Shown in pieces: positions 13,567 through 26,895 of a DNA stretch of 64,000 nt. This DNA comes from Anniella stebbinsi (lineage: Eukaryota; Chordata; Lepidosauria; Squamata; Anniellidae), in assembly GCA_029215795.1 (NCBI GenBank), contig JARDYH010000006.1, positions 24,753,501-24,817,500 of the forward strand. Direction: 5' to 3'. The notes under the pieces were generated by a model, which had not been told where the DNA came from, did not search any database, and was given only the letters and a program-made list of their open reading frames with translations. A program made the position numbers and the translations under genes. Positions within the stretch are counted from its first letter, which is position 1; each line of letters begins with the position of its first letter.

Positions 13567-15981
13567 ATGGCAGATACTCTGAGTCTCCAGCAATGCAGTG
13601 GGTTATTCTGGCTTACTTTGATTGCCTTTTGGCAGTTAAATTATGGGCAGGTCCACTACTCAGTCCCTGAGGAAGTCCAGAAAGGCTCGTATGTGGGAAA
13701 TATTGCAGAGGACCTAGGACTAGGATCCAATGAATTGTCAGACAGCAGAATTCGCATCATTTCTGAAGGTATGCTTCAATATTTTACCTTGAATTTTAAG
13801 AATGGCCATTTATATGTCTCTGAAAGAATAGACAGAGATGAAATATGTGGGTGGGAAGAGAAGTGCATTTTAAGTCTGGAAGTCCTTGTTGAGGACAAAG
13901 TGAAGCTGTTCACCATTGAAATTGAAATCACAGATATAAATGACAATGCTCCAACTTTCATGCAGGAGCACTTAGATCTAAAGATAAGTGAAAATACTAT
14001 TATAGGGACCCATTTCCCTTTACAAGAAGCCCAGGATTCTGACAGTGGAGATTATTCACTTCTGAATTACCATCTGAGCAGCAGCAAATATTTCTCCTTG
14101 AAATTGCAGAGGACATCTGATAGGGACAAATATCCAGAACTTGTGCTAGAGAAATCCTTGGACAGGGAAGAAGAAGCTGTCCACTTTCTAATCCTCACAG
14201 CCACTGATGGTGGACACCCAGTGAAGTCCGGCACTCTGCAGATACGCGTGATTGTTCTTGATGCAAATGACAATGCACCAGTTTTCAATCAGACTCTTTA
14301 TGAAGTGAGCATTTTGGAAAGTATTTCCATAGGTTCGATACTGCTTACTGTAAATGCTACAGATGCAGATGAAGAAACAAATTCTGAGTTGACGTACTCA
14401 TTCCTGAAAATAAAAGAGAAAGCATTACAACTCTTCAAAATAAATTCTAAAAGTGGAGAAATATCAACAACAGGAAAGCTGGACTATGAAGAAAATGCAT
14501 TATATGAAATAGAAGTTCAAACAAAGGACAATGGTGGTCTCTCTGACAGGGCAAAAGTGTTGATAAGGCTTATTGACATTAATGACAATGTTCCCAGGAT
14601 AATAATCACCACTGTTTTTAACTCAATCAGTGAAGGAAGCTCTCCAGGAACTGTGGTTGCTCTATTGAACATACACGACAAAGATTTGGGTGAGAATGGA
14701 GAGGTCATAACTTCAATTCCTACAACTCTTCCCTTCCATTTAGAGAAATCATTTGAAAACTATTACCATTTGATGACAGACAGAGCCCTTGACAGGGAAG
14801 AAATATCAAATTATGACATAACAATTACTGCTACAGACAAAGGGAATCCTCCATTATCAGCCACTGCAACATTCCTTTTGGAAATTTTGGATATAAATGA
14901 TAATGCCCCAGCCTTCAGTAAGGCACAATATACCTCTTATGTAACTGAGAATAACCCAAGGGGTGAGTCTGTTTCCTACATAAAAGCATATGATTCTGAC
15001 TTTATGGAAAATGCCACAGTCACTTTTTCGATCATTGAAGCAGGTATCAGTGATTTTGCACTTGCATCCTATCTCTCCATTAACTCTGAGACCGGGGTTA
15101 TTTATGCACTGCACTCCTTTGATTATGAAGAGTTCAGGGAGATTAACTTCCAGGTCAAGGCCCAGGATGGAGGCTCCCCACCACTCAGCTCCAATGTCTC
15201 AGTGACTCTCTTCATCCTGGACCGGAATGACAATGCTCCAGAAATCTTGTACCCCTCCCCTCCCACCGATGGCTCCACTGGAATAGAGTTGGCCCCTCGC
15301 TCCTCCGAGCCGGGTTACCTGGTCACTAAAGTGGTGGCAGTGGATCAGGACTCCGGTCAAAATGGCTGGCTCTCCTACCAGTTGACCAAGGCCACTGAGC
15401 CAGGGCTCTTCACTGTGGGACTCCACACTGGAGAGATCAGGACAGCCCGATTCTTTCTGGAGAAAGACGCTCTCAAGCAAAGCCTGGTGGTTTTAGTGAA
15501 GGACAATGGGCAGCCATCTCTCTCTGCCTCAGTCACTGTCATCATAGTGCTGGCTGACAATTTTCCAGAAATCCTCTCAGATCTTAATAGCATCTCAACT
15601 CCTGTAGCTCCACAGTCTGACCTCACCTTCTACCTGGTAATTGCAGTGGCCTTTGTCTCCTGCCTGTTCTTCACCTTCCTCCTCGCATTATTGGCAGTCA
15701 GACTTCGTAGGTGGAGAAATTCTCAGCTGTGTGACAATGGAAGTGTGAATTTCAATGGTGTTCCTGTTTCACAGTTTGTGGGCATTGATGGAGTCCGAGC
15801 ATTTCTTCAGTCTTATTGTCACGAGGTTTCACTGACTTCAGGCTCTCGCAAAAGCCAAATTCTTTTTCCAATTGGAAGCTGTACAAATACACTGATACCA
15901 CAGCAAGGTCCTGATAAGCCAAATCCTTTGTTAGTAACAGGTGACTCTAGCACCATTAAGGAGGAAGCAGCAGTCTTTCAG
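13567..15981 (+). CDS. PCDHGA: protocadherin gamma-A variable exon (intact A1)
   Basis: Encodes 805 residues in one exon, up to the donor CAG|GTGAGC at 15981/15982. A signal peptide (residues 1-28) is followed by six cadherin domains. Calcium-linker motifs are DINDNAPTF (123), DANDNAPVF (232), DINDNVPRI (337), DINDNAPAF (442) and DRNDNAPEI (552). EC1 has the C-x5-C loop (CGWEEKC). A membrane span lies at about 688-714 and the tail contains VGIDGVRAFLQSY. It should act as a calcium-dependent homophilic receptor at the neuronal surface after splicing to the constant exons, which are not in this window. The reading frame opens at 13432, but I choose the ATG at 13567 because it directly precedes the signal peptide. 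The EC1 pattern fits gamma-A rather than alpha or gamma-B; exact orthology to a numbered mammalian member is not claimed. Confidence 0.94.
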
Positions 15982-16960
15982 GTGAGCATGTACATTTCAA
16001 AATTTCTATTTTATTTTGAAGTTAATAAAGCTAGTTCAATATCCATGTTTATTTAATAGGTTTCATGTTTATGACATTTCATTAAATCAAGTTATTTAAT
16101 CTCAAAGTCTAGATGGGGCCTGTTTGTTATTCTTAAAATTAAGATTTAAAGAGGTAAAATGTTTTAGAGCCATTAGCCGACTTCTTCATAACTGATGAAG
16201 TCAATGATTTCATTGATTCAAATAAATTGCATTTTGTTTTAGGTCACAGGTTAACCTGTATTGAAACCACCTCCTGATATGATTATGACCAGTAATGGAA
16301 ATACCAGTGAGTCTCTGTGCAAAGAAGCTGTTAGGATGGTTAAAATTATATTTGGCTCCACCACTGTCTGCCACAATGTTAGAGTGCAGGAACAGCCATG
16401 ATCGCATTTTGTAAAATTGCAAAAAGGGTGGAGAATAGGTTGGTGGAAGTAGAAAAAAGCAGAACTAGGGATGAGTCATCTACATATCATCTGAACAATA
16501 TTTAGGCCAAAAGAAAGGCACAGATATTGTGGTCTAGCACTTGGTTTTAACTTTTTATAATAAGATTTTCATGAGTGGACAGTGCAGCATACAAGAACAG
16601 GTTTTCCTCTCTTGAAAGTTACAGCTACTCAGGTTTGCAGGCAAGCCACTATTTATTACTACAGCAGCCACACTTATCTGCATGATGTGGCTCCACAAGA
16701 TGAGGAGTGTGCCAGGGAAGGAATATCCTTCACATGTTCTCAGTATCTTGGTTACTGATAAAAAATGTGTCATACTAGAAATTTGTACTGCATTAGCTAC
16801 CGGAACCCAATTAAGAGAGTTTTTAAGCCCAGTGAAGCTGGCAATCAGAAATTATGAGAATAGAGCAAGAACATAACACAAATGCTGTTATTATAGTGTA
16901 ACTAAGTGACAAACTGCTATATTCTGAACAGACCAACAGTGCCCTCTAAAGAGCCTGAAT
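15982..16960. other. intron/intergenic after gamma-A exon 1
   Basis: Starts with the splice donor GTGAGC. Unspliced read-through adds about 24 residues (VSMYISKFLFYFEVNK...) before a stop at 16054. Beyond that I recognise nothing. Confidence 0.5.
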
Positions 16961-16970
16961 TTCTGCATCT

Positions 16971-17335
16971 TTGGCTGCCTCTACAAAAGGCATTTAAAGC
17001 TCTTTCAAGGCGCATTAAAAAAATTTTACCTCTACAAGAACGGAACGCAAATTGGGCGTAGAGGCGCGTTTTCTCTCCGATTATGCGCATTATCGAACGC
17101 ATGTTAAATAGCGAGTTTTATTTTGCTCCGGCCGTTGAAGCGTATTTTGACTATGTGAACAAGCGATTCTCCGCATTAACTACTTGTAAAGCGCATTTGA
17201 AACAACTGGTAAGGTCACCAGTTGAGTGCTCAATTACCTCCTGCATACAAGCATTTATGATAAAGCGCTTTATCGATTATGCGCATAATTGGCTAACCAG
17301 GCGTCAAACGGAATCCATCTAGAGGGGGTCTTTGT
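16971..17335. repeat. CpG-rich miniature transposon-like repeat, copy 1
   Basis: About 365 bp with many GCGCATT/AATGCGC motifs, in marked contrast to the AT-rich surroundings. A second copy is at 41381-41725. Ends resemble inverted repeats: 'gcctctacaa' at the left and 'ctagagggg' at the right, better preserved as 'cttgtagagg' in copy 2. No protein is encoded. The family is unknown to me. Confidence 0.7.
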
Positions 17336-19385
17336 GAAGGGGCAGATATTTTGGGTTTATTTCCCAATATACATTCTCAGGTGAATCCCTTTTTACAATA
17401 ACCTATCTAGTCAGAACTGATCAATCCTTTTGTTATGTAAGCTCAAAATAACTAAAGAAGTAGAACCAGCTTCTAAATAAAAGTCTCTGCAACTTCTATA
17501 TACAATCCACAGTATGTTCACAAATGCAGAAGTCTGTTCTCCTCCTACCCACATGCGCAAGTCAGTATTGTCCTTGTCAGAGCAAGCAGTAACACATGTC
17601 TCATTTGAGTTTACACTGGGAGAGGAGATGGAATGGAAAGGGGTCTCTGCCATGCTGCACTACCAAAACGGCAGTATACTACACTTCCAATGCCCCCTCC
17701 CCAATCTGCGCAATTCTGTATTGTCCTTGCACCATGAATGAAGAATAACAACCGCACTCAAAAAAACTGTGTGAAGGAGCCCTCAGGAAGTAGAGTTAGA
17801 ATGCTTTTTACCATAAAAACACAATGAAGAGCCAAGAATTGGATATGTCCAATGCAAAGGGAGCCTGTACCCTTCTCGTGCAGTGGGAATAGACCTGACC
17901 ATCAGCACCAGAGCATAAGCAGTGCTGGGAAAGTGAAAGAGATGCAGAAGAGTTGTGAAAGAAAGAGGCCATCAGTAACCACTACTCTCCCATTCTAGAG
18001 CTGCCAGCTCCTATGCAATCTGCCAAGAATGCCACACACAAACGGAATGCAGGAATGGAGAGGGGTTTTTTTGAGACTGTACTATTCCAGATGTGCTTGT
18101 GAGCTGATTGTGTGCAAGTGCCATGATAAATGGGCCATTATGTCAGTGTTGATATTATATGGCAGGAGTAAGACTGTTTCTGAAACAATGAGCAAGGGCA
18201 GGAGCTATGTTAACAGGAGTTGTATTCATTGGAATACATGTTTGCCAGACAGTTTGTAATCTAGTTAAAGAATGTCATATTCTGTACATTTTAAATCCAA
18301 ACATTCCATACTGCTACAATAATGCGCCAGCAAAAATGCTGTGGGTTAGACTTGTGTAATACTGCATTTCACTCAAGTGTTTCATTTTCTTGCATTTAAT
18401 ACTATGTTTTAGTTCTACATTTAACCGAGATTTTGATGTTGAAGACTTTTATTGAAGAACTAAGTAGATTGTTTTGGTTCCCAAAATGACTATATGGTAA
18501 AATGTAACCTGGCTAACAAGTATATGAGGGGGATTTTATAGTATTTCAGGATTTCATTAACGCACCCATCATTGAAAGTGAATGTGAGCTGTGTCGATAG
18601 GTGGGAATAATGTATAAAATGTTTATGCCATTTACAAATAACAATGCAAAATAACTAGGACACAGCAAACCTGTATAAAAGTGTATGTTGCAGCCTGATC
18701 CTCAGTTCTCTTGAGTCAATACAACTGAATGGAACTGGCTGGCCCTGGTCTTCTTCCTAATACATGAAATGGAAAATTAAGGACACAAATCATTTGTAAA
18801 ACCTAATACAACATCACTGGCAAATATTGGAGTGTAGAGTTAGGAATGCACTGCATCAAGAGCATGATGCAATGCACCTACTTCATTATAATGAGTAAAG
18901 CAATATTCTCTGAGGCATTTTGCTTTGCAGTTTCTCCCTGGGTCATGATATATATTTGCTTAGAGTGACAAATATTCCCTATTATCCAAAGGAAAGTATG
19001 AAGAACGCTTGGAGTGTGATGGTGCAGGTTTGGGTTGGGGTGGAGGGTGCCATAGAGAACTGCACTGAGAGATGCGGCCAACTTAGGCCTGCTGCTGCTC
19101 CACAAAGCAATATTTGTGCCAAGGCAGAAGCAAGTTCTAGGAAACCACCCTTTGTGCTTTGGAAACCATTCTTTTAGGTAAATAAAATGTATTTATTTTA
19201 TTTATTTAAAATAATAGCACAAGATAAATTCAGAGCACCACCCACATTTAAGGTAATAAGATCAAATTGATAGAAATAGAAATGGCTGTGGCAAGACAGT
19301 TCCACCTTTGGTTCTGCAACAGTCCAACTTTCTTTTTAATTATCATGTTTTGCATCATATGGGGATTCTCCTTTTTATTTTATAA
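17336..19385. other. intergenic, nothing recognised
   Basis: About 2 kb without a cadherin motif, CSE or clear repeat, apart from an AT-rich TTTA stretch at about 19185-19215. No promoter element was found for the pseudogene that follows. Confidence 0.45.
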
Positions 19386-19389
19386 GATC

Positions 19390-21142
19390 TAAAGCTGTGA
19401 AATAGATGCCAAAAGTTGCTTTATGGGGAATATTGCAAAGGATGTTAGACTGGATATAAAGGACTTTTCACATCATGGAGCCAGCACTGAGCGGTGAAGT
19501 AAGGCAGAGTATTTTGTTTTTTAAATAAGAGGTGTGCATTAATACGTTAAGGAGACAGAAAAGAGATCTGTCTTTGGATAGAAAGGTGTCTCTTCAGTTG
19601 TGAAATTATTACAGAATCCACAATGAGGATTTATAGATCTGAAGTAGAGATCATTGATATTAATGACAATGCTCCAAACTTTGTGTTAGCCAAAATCCAA
19701 TTACAATCATTGAGACGACAGAAGCTGGGAAACAATTTCCTCGGCATGATGACCGAGATCCAGACTCAGGAATTAATTCTGTCCAGAGTTATAAACTCAG
19801 TGAAAATATACACTTTTCTCTGAATTGGAATGGATTGTATAAAATATGCAGAAATGGTACTAGATATATCTTTGGACTAAGGAGAACAAACTACACGATC
19901 TCATCCTCATTGCATTTGATGGAGGAGATCCAGCCAAATCTGGCACTATCCAAATCCACATCATTGTCTTTGATGCAAACAGTAATGAACCCATTGTTTG
20001 CCAACCTGTATACACAGTGGCTGAATTCGGACAACACGATAGTCAATGGTGGGGTAATAATCAACTTTACAGTTGTTCATCTAGGGGGTACTCCCCACAC
20101 AACATGGTAATAAATAATCAACTGTGGTGTGGATTAGGATCAGCGCTGAGTTGACTATGGCAGCATTCAGACAACACGATAGTCAATACAACTGACGATT
20201 GTTTTCCCCACCCCAGTTGCTTATTGTGTCGTCCGAATTCAGCCAGTGAGTGTTGCAGAAAATATGCCCATAAGCTACAGAGTAACCATGGTAAAAGTCA
20301 CTGATCTGAATGAATGAATCAACCAAAAAGTAACATATTTGTTAAAACAAATCTGACAGGACTTTTCAAAACTTCTAAGTAAACTCAGAGACAGGTGAAA
20401 TAATTCTTATGATGCAGCTGGGTTATGAAGAATCTGAATATAATGGGGGAGGACTAGGGGACATATCCAAAGTTGGGTTTTTAAATGATGTCTAATAGCT
20501 GTGAGCTCAGTGACTAACTCAGTTCCTAAGGAATGTCATGCAGGAACTGCCATTACCTTGTCAAATGTACAGGATAAAGATTTAAGAGAGACTAAGTCAT
20601 ATGATCCATCCCTACTAATATCTCTTTCCAACTGAAGAAAACTTTTGATAATCATTGCATTATTGTCACTATTAGACCTGGAGCAGGTGGCAGCCTACAA
20701 CATCACTGTTAGAGCCACAGATGAAGGCCACCTTTTTCTTCAACTACTCTTCAACTACTACTGAATTTAGACAAGAATGACAATGCTCCATACTTTCTGC
20801 CATCAGCCTACTCTTTCAACCTTGTGGACCCTCCATGAAAAGCAGATGAATCCAGACTGGAAAGAGACATACCAGAACAAGTTATTGCATAATTGAAGGC
20901 TGGATGAGCAACTCCCTTTCCTCCTCTTACCTGTCCATTAAGTCTGAGATTGGGGTTGTCTATGCTTGCAGCACCTTTGATTATGAAGAGTTCAGGGAGA
21001 TTAACCTCCAGGTCAAAGTCTAGGGTAAGGATGGAGGCTCCCCACTGCTCAGCTCCAACGTTTCAATGACTCTCTTTGTCAATGCTCCAGAAACCTTATA
21101 TTCCTTGTCTCCTACAGATGACTCAAGTGGCATAGAGCAGAT
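19390..21142 (+). pseudogene. protocadherin gamma-A variable exon, pseudogene 2
   Basis: A heavily degraded gamma-A exon. EC1 is seen as 'ttatggggaatattgcaaag' (about 19422), and the EC1/EC2 boundary as EVEIIDINDNAPNF (about 19640). EC2 follows in two frames and is interrupted by a 226-bp miniature transposon at 20019-20244. EC3 resumes at 'agtgagtgttgcagaaaat', EC4/EC5 traces follow, then 'tacctgtccattaagtctgag' (about 20930) and an EC6 start with 'aatgctccagaaaccttat' (about 21080). It stops at about 21142, where a repeat begins. I find no membrane span or tail after it. There is no recognisable CSE upstream. Confidence 0.88.
20019..20244. mobile_element. miniature inverted-repeat transposon, 3-bp TSD (copy 2)
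   Basis: A 226-bp insertion in pseudogene 2 with termini GGCTGAATTCGGACAACAC and, at the right end, the reverse complement GGCTGAATTCGGACGACAC. Flanking AGT (20016-20018 and 20245-20247) is a 3-bp target duplication, the complement of the ACT at copy 1. Deleting the insert restores a protocadherin-like 'tatacacagtgagtgttgc'. An internal copy of the left terminus starts near 20163. Confidence 0.88.
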
Positions 21143-22100
21143 ACGGACTCAGTTTACTGGCCCTCATCCAGTCCACCACTGCACCCAGACACCAGTCCAA
21201 GACATGCAAAGCCTGCCCTGATTCAGACCTGACAGAGGAAAATGAGCTAGGTATCTTCAGTGTACTGAGAGCACATCACTTCGGATCCCCTAATGATCAC
21301 TCCCAGAAGCTTCATATAGTTCTTAAATAGCATTTAGGACAAAATAAGAGCTAGTGGGATCCTACAGGCCAAATGCTAGGGGCTGGTGAGCACTTCCTCA
21401 AAATTACTCTCTGACCCTGCAGTTAGCACCAGAACCACGAAGAATGGTGCCTCTGATCTCATGAAGTCAATCCAGGGGGAGACCATGGTTGATGGTATCA
21501 AAAGGTGCTGAAAGATCCAATAAGAGCAACAGGGTAGCACTCCCCCATTCCACTCCCAATAAAGGCCATCCATCAGAGCAGCCTAGGCTTGTTCAGTCCG
21601 AGAACTGAGCCTAAACGCAGACTGGAATAGCTCAAGGTAATCAGTATCGACACTCTTGAGAACCTTCCACAAAAGGGGATATTTGTGACTGGGAAGTAGT
21701 TGTCCAGGATGGACCTCTTAAGAAGCGATCACACCACTGCCTCTTTCAAGGATGCAGTTACCACCCACTCCTGAAAGAATGTGTTTACCACACCCAGGAC
21801 CCACCCAGTCAAGCCTTCTCAGCCAAGAAGAGCAAGGACCAAGAGAGCACATGATTGGTCATGTAAGTGCAAACACCTTGTCCATGTCCTCAGGCTGCAA
21901 TACCTGAAACTGATCCCATAATACCTGGCTAGATGCAGTATTGTACACCTCAACAGGAACTGCAGTAAATACAGCATTTATCCCCCAAGTGCCTAGCGAA
22001 AGAATCACAGTGGGCTTCTGAAGGGGCTGGGGCTTTATTTACTGGAGCCACTGTTAACAGCTTTGGAACCACCTTAAAAAAACTCCACTGGACAGCTACT
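21143..22100 (-). repeat. interspersed repeat, same family as 6650-7200/10083-11000
   Basis: Motifs such as 'tgatggtatcaaaaggtgct', 'aaggtaatcagtatcgacac' and 'gggaagtagttgtccaggatgg' belong to the squamate-type high-copy element split at 6.65-11.0 kb. It truncates pseudogene 2 on its left. Confidence 0.5.
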
Positions 22101-22109
22101 TGAGGATGT

Positions 22110-22958
22110 GGGCTCCATCGCACCTACTTTTTTTTCCTGGTTTGCCTCCGCAATTTCCACCTCTGTTTCATTAGCACGTCAGGCTAATGGTCCCTTTCAC
22201 ATGGGTTTGTGGTATCACCACTATACGGTTGAAACCTCCTTTCTCTTGTTCACTCTCCCACTCCATCCTGCCCCATCTCGCCTCTTCTCCTTCCCCTAAT
22301 AATAATAATAATAATAATAATATATTTATTTATAACCTGCCTCTCCCTCCGGATTGAGGCGGGGAACAACAATAAATATAAACACAAGAACCACAAAATA
22401 GATAAAATATTAAAATATTAAAACAAATAAAAACTAATACATCATTAAAAACATCTTAAAAATTCAACTGCGAGATCTAGTTCTTTGGTTGTGACATTGT
22501 GCTGGATGTGGGCACCTTCCCCCCTCACTCTCACTTTGATGTCTAGCGTTTTACTGATTTAACGTTTCATTGGCTGGGTGCCATTTCTGTGGACAATGAG
22601 GGTGGGGTTGGAGCAGCAAAAGTCTGTTCAACTGACTCAGCACAAGCCCATTCGTTCCACACGGCATGCTGGAGGAGTACCACCCTGCCCTCCTCTTTCA
22701 TCAGCAAGGCCTCCCTTCAAGGCACACGCCCCCAACAAAGGACATAGCATGAGGATGGCAATACATGGGGGCGGAAGGTCACTTTAATCCTACATGGATG
22801 AAATAAGCTGGACTGTCCCCGCTCTAGGAAAACATGGAAAGGCAGGGGGAAGAGGCAGGGGGACTGCAGGACAGGCAGGACATCATGTGAGTACCGCACT
22901 TCAAAACAGCAAACCAGGCATGACGTGAGTGCAATAAAACACTGTTGTGTTGGAGCCC
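22110..22958. mobile_element. non-autonomous DNA transposon (GGGCTCCA ends), copy 1
   Basis: Inverted termini GGGCTCCATC and TGTTGGAGCCC bound an element homologous to 28136-29465. Shared blocks include 'tcactctcccactcca', 'gcagcaaaagtctgttcaac' and 'gtgcaataaaacactg'. A foreign (AAT)n-tailed fragment is inserted at 22297-22468. No transposase is seen and no clear target duplication was found. Confidence 0.7.
22297..22468 (-). mobile_element. retroelement 3' tail with (AAT)n, inserted in a DNA transposon
   Basis: An AAT microsatellite (22297-22322) is followed by 'tataacctgcctctccctcc' and an A-rich stretch, the antisense layout of a common LINE/SINE 3' end. It interrupts homology between the two GGGCTCCA elements. 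Confidence 0.6.
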
Positions 22959-24240
22959 ACAGATGGAGGCAATGAAATAAGCTCTTTTGGGTGCCCTCAC
23001 CACAGTGCAGTAGGCATGACTATGTGCTCTTACTCATGTTCAGTTGGCTTTGCAACCATATTTCCTCCAACTGTGCTTTAGCCTTCATCCAGCCTCTTTC
23101 ACCAGCCTCAGCTCCCTGGAATACCAGGGTGCTGATCAAGCTCCATTGTGCCAGGAGGGCACTGAAGAGTAATGATGTCAGAGGACTGTTTCATCTCCCC
23201 ATTCCAAAGTGAAATGGTTCTTGCCAGGATTGTCAGCTCTATCCACCAGAAAATCCCCCAGTGCATTCAGGAATCCATTGGTTTCCGTAAGCCTCTGGGG
23301 ACAGACAATCCAAATTACAATCCCAGCATTGTAAGGAAAAACTTCTGTCTCTACCCTTAGTGTGATGAAAGAGGTATGAACATATATTCTCTACCCTAAG
23401 CATCAAATGTTTGTCAAACTACCTACATCATACTTGAGAATGACTACCCGTTTTCTTCATTCTAAATGTAGTTTGGACACTTGCAGGAAACTAATGCCCC
23501 GGAATGTTACAGAAGTGTGTTGAAACTAGAGCTAGGCTAAAATATTCAGGCCAGAATTCTTCATTACCTTCAGTGGAAGAGAACAAAAGTACCCCCAAAG
23601 ATTGGATTAACTGTGTGTGTGTCAAAAAAATGCTTCAGACGGCAGCTTGGCTGTCCTCAGTACCCGGATGATATTTCCTTTCTTCTTTTAGATAGAATGC
23701 CCATGTGGAAACCATGCTGCATCCCAGGGGCATTCTTAAGGGAACCCATTGGACTAACAGGCTGTGGTCCTGTCAGTCCATCACATCCCTGATGCTAGAT
23801 TGCTCAGTCTTTAAATGCAAAGTATTTTTTTTTAAATAAAGAGAAGAATTTAATAGCTCAAATGTGGAAGCAATAGTATTGCCAGCTCTTACAGAGGCCC
23901 GTTTATTGGGCATGCATGGAAGGATTTTCTCCTGTATCACTTCCAAACTGGTATGCTCTTCCTTCAGAGTGAAGATTAATCTCCACTCTCTCGGCTTTTC
24001 AAAAAGGAGTCAATTTGACCAATAAAATTGCTTTTAGTAGTTTTAGAGCATAATTCTAGTCATGTCCACTCAAGATTTAATTCCCACTGAGATCAATGGG
24101 ACTTGCACCCAAGTTAGTTTTGTATAGAATTGCAGCCTTAATGTTCTTTTAAGTTTGTAATATGGTCTTACTGTTTATTTTTATGTTGCTATTGTTTTAT
24201 TTGATTTGCTGTACAACAAAGTAATAAACAATAAATGGCA
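22959..24240. other. intergenic, mostly unassigned
   Basis: No gene. A palindromic repeat lies at 24046-24140. A mild AT-rich stretch precedes the next promoter. Confidence 0.45.
24046..24140. repeat. short palindromic repeat, copy 2
   Basis: 'gagatcaatgggacttgcac' with the terminal 'agaattgcagcc' matches the unit at 13034-13127 in the opposite half. Confidence 0.6.
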
Positions 24241-24267
24241 AAAATCATCTACAGTTTGCAGTTGATC

Positions 24268-24288
24268 CTCTGGGTGTCGCTGTTCACC
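24268..24288 (+). promoter_or_regulatory. protocadherin CSE of gamma-A exon 2
   Basis: CTCTGGGTGTCGCTGTTCACC has an intact CGCT core, about 184 bp upstream of the ATG. The 35 bp upstream ('ataaatggcaaaaatcatct') are shared with the promoter at 37.8 kb. Confidence 0.9.
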
Positions 24289-24471
24289 AATCTGGTAGAG
24301 AAACAGAAACAGGAATTCTCACCAGCCCAGCTTGCAATTCTGCAAGACATCCATACTTGCAGAGACAGTGCAGGGAATGTAATGGAGGCAACTTTTACTT
24401 TTAAAAAACGTTAATTTCAGAGCCAAAAGCTTCTGAGTGAGAGCCGGTGGCATTTATCCTATTACAGGGGA

Positions 24472-26895
24472 ATGGGAGAAACCCAGAGGCTGTGGAGCTG
24501 TAAAGAAGGAATCTTGCAATGCCTCATAATGGTGCTTGCTTGGAAGGCAGTTTCTGGGAAGATTCATTATTCCATTCCAGAAGAGATGCAGAAAGGCTCT
24601 TTTGTGGGGAATATTGCAAAGGACCTGGGAGTCGATGGATATCATTTTGCAGACCATGGACTACGGATTGTTACCAGGACAGGTATGAGCCAGTATTTTT
24701 CTCTGAATAACAACAATGGCTACTTAAAAACGACTAAAAGAATAGACAGAGAGGAAATCTGTGGAAAGAAAGAACAGTGCATTGTAAGTTTCGAGGTTAT
24801 TATTGAGAGTAAAATAGAGATCTATAGAGTTGAAGTGGAGATTACTGATATAAATGATAATGCTCCCCAATTCACATCAGGGAAACAGGAACTGAAAATC
24901 AGTGAGACATCCACTCGTGGATCCCGGTTTCCTCTACCTGAAGCTCAAGACCCAGATCTGGGCATATATTCAATACAGAGCTACCAACTCATGGGTAGTA
25001 GTCATTTTTCTCTGGATGTGCAAGTAAGGGGACATGGTGCCAGACATGCTGAACTGGTGTTGGAAAAAAATCTGGACCGGGAGGAGGAATCAGTTTATGA
25101 CCTGATCCTCACAGCTACTGATGGGGGTGATCCAATAAAGACTGGCACTGCTACAATCCAAGTAATTGTTCTAGACGTAAATGACAATGCACCAGCTTTC
25201 AGCCAACCAATCTATGAAGTAAGTGTAGAAGAGAACATTCTTAAAGGCTCCAGAATTGCTACAGTAAGAGCCACTGATCTAGATGAAGGACTCAATGCAG
25301 AGGTAAAGTACTCATTCAACAAAATCACAAAGAAGGATTCTGAAATGTTTCTTTTAAACTCAACCACTGGTACAATAACCCTGATCGGGAACCTTGACTA
25401 TGAGGAATCATCCTCGTATGAATTAGAGGTGAAATGTGAAGATGGAGGGGGCCTGAGTGACTGGTCAAAAGTGGTGATTACTGTTATGGATCTTAATGAC
25501 AATACACCTGAGCTAGCAATAACCTTTTTCATCAATACGATCCCTGAGAATTCACCATCAGGAACAGTTATTGCCCTTCTAAATGTACAAGATGAAGATT
25601 CAGGAATCAATGGGGAGGTCACATGCTCAGTTCTCAGGAATCTTCCTTTTCAGCTGAAGAAAACAATTGACAATTTTTACACTTTAGTGACAGACAGAGC
25701 CCTTGACAGGGAACAGGTGGCAGCCTATAATGTCACTATTACAGCAACTGATCGTGGGACTCCACCATTCTCTATGTCTACCCTTATCCTACTCCAGATT
25801 CTAGACACAAATGACAACCCTCCTCTCTTTGCAGAATCAGCCTACATGCCTTATTTCCTAGAAAACAATCTAAGAGGAGCCTCAATCTTTTCCTTAAAAG
25901 CAAATGATCTAGACTGGGAAGAGAATGCCAGGATCACTTATTCCATCATTGAAGACCAGACAAGTAACTCCTTTCTCTCCTCCTACCTGTCCATTAACTC
26001 TGAGACTGGGGTTGTCTATGCCTTGAGCTCCTTTGATTATGAAGACTTTCAAAAGATCCAGTTCCAGGTCAAGGCCCAGGATGGAGGCTCACCACCTCTC
26101 AGCTCCAATGTCTCAGTGACTCTCTTCATCCTGGACCAGAATGACAATGCTCCAGAAATCTTGTACCCCTCGCCACCCACCGATGGCTCCACTGGGTTAG
26201 AGCTGGCCCCTCGCTCCTCTGAGCCGGGTTACCTAGTCACTAAAGTGGTGGCAGTGGATCAAGACTCTGGTCAAAATGGCTGGCTCTCCTACCAGCTGAC
26301 CAAGGCCACGGAGCCAGGGCTCTTCACCGTGGGACTCCACACTGGAGAGATCAGGACAGCCCGATTCTTTCTGGAGAAAGACGCCCTCAAGCAAAACCTG
26401 GTGGTTTTAGTGAAGGATAATGGACAGCCATCTCTCTCTGCCTCAGTCACTGTCACCGTAGTGCTGGCCGACACCATTCCAGAAATCCTCTCAGATCTTA
26501 GCAGCATCTCAGCTCCTGTAGCTCCACAGTCTGACCTCACCTTCTACCTGGTAATTGCAGTGGCCTTTGTCTCCTGCCTGTTCTTCACCTTCCTCCTTGT
26601 GCTATTGGCAGTCAGACTTCGTAAGTGGAGAAATTCTCAGCTGTGTGACAATGGAAGTGTGAATTTCAATGGTGTTCCTGTTTCACAGTTTGTGGGTATT
26701 GATGGAGTCCAAGCATTTCTTCAGTCTTATTGCCATGAGGTTTCATTGACTTCAGGCTCTCGCAAAAGCCAAATTCTTTTTCCAATTGGAAGCTGTACAA
26801 ATACGCTGATACCACAGCAAGGTCCTGATAAGCCAGATCCTTTGTTAGTAACAGGTGACTCTAGCACCATTAACGAGGAGGAAGCAGTCTTTCAG
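24472..26895 (+). CDS. PCDHGA: protocadherin gamma-A variable exon (intact A2)
   Basis: 808 residues to the donor CAG|GTGAGC at 26895/26896. Signal peptide about 1-29 (LQCLIMVLAWKAVSG). EC1 ends at DINDNAPQF (126) and contains the CGKKEQC loop. Six EC domains with DxNDNxP linkers follow, then a membrane span at about 691-717. The tail (LCDNGSVNFNGVPVSQFVGI ... VFQ) is almost identical to that of the exon at 13567. Its N-terminal half (EC1-EC3) differs clearly from that exon, as expected for distinct homophilic specificity. The start ATG is the first in frame, right after 'acaggggA'. The product should be a gamma-A protocadherin once joined to the downstream constant exons. Confidence 0.95.
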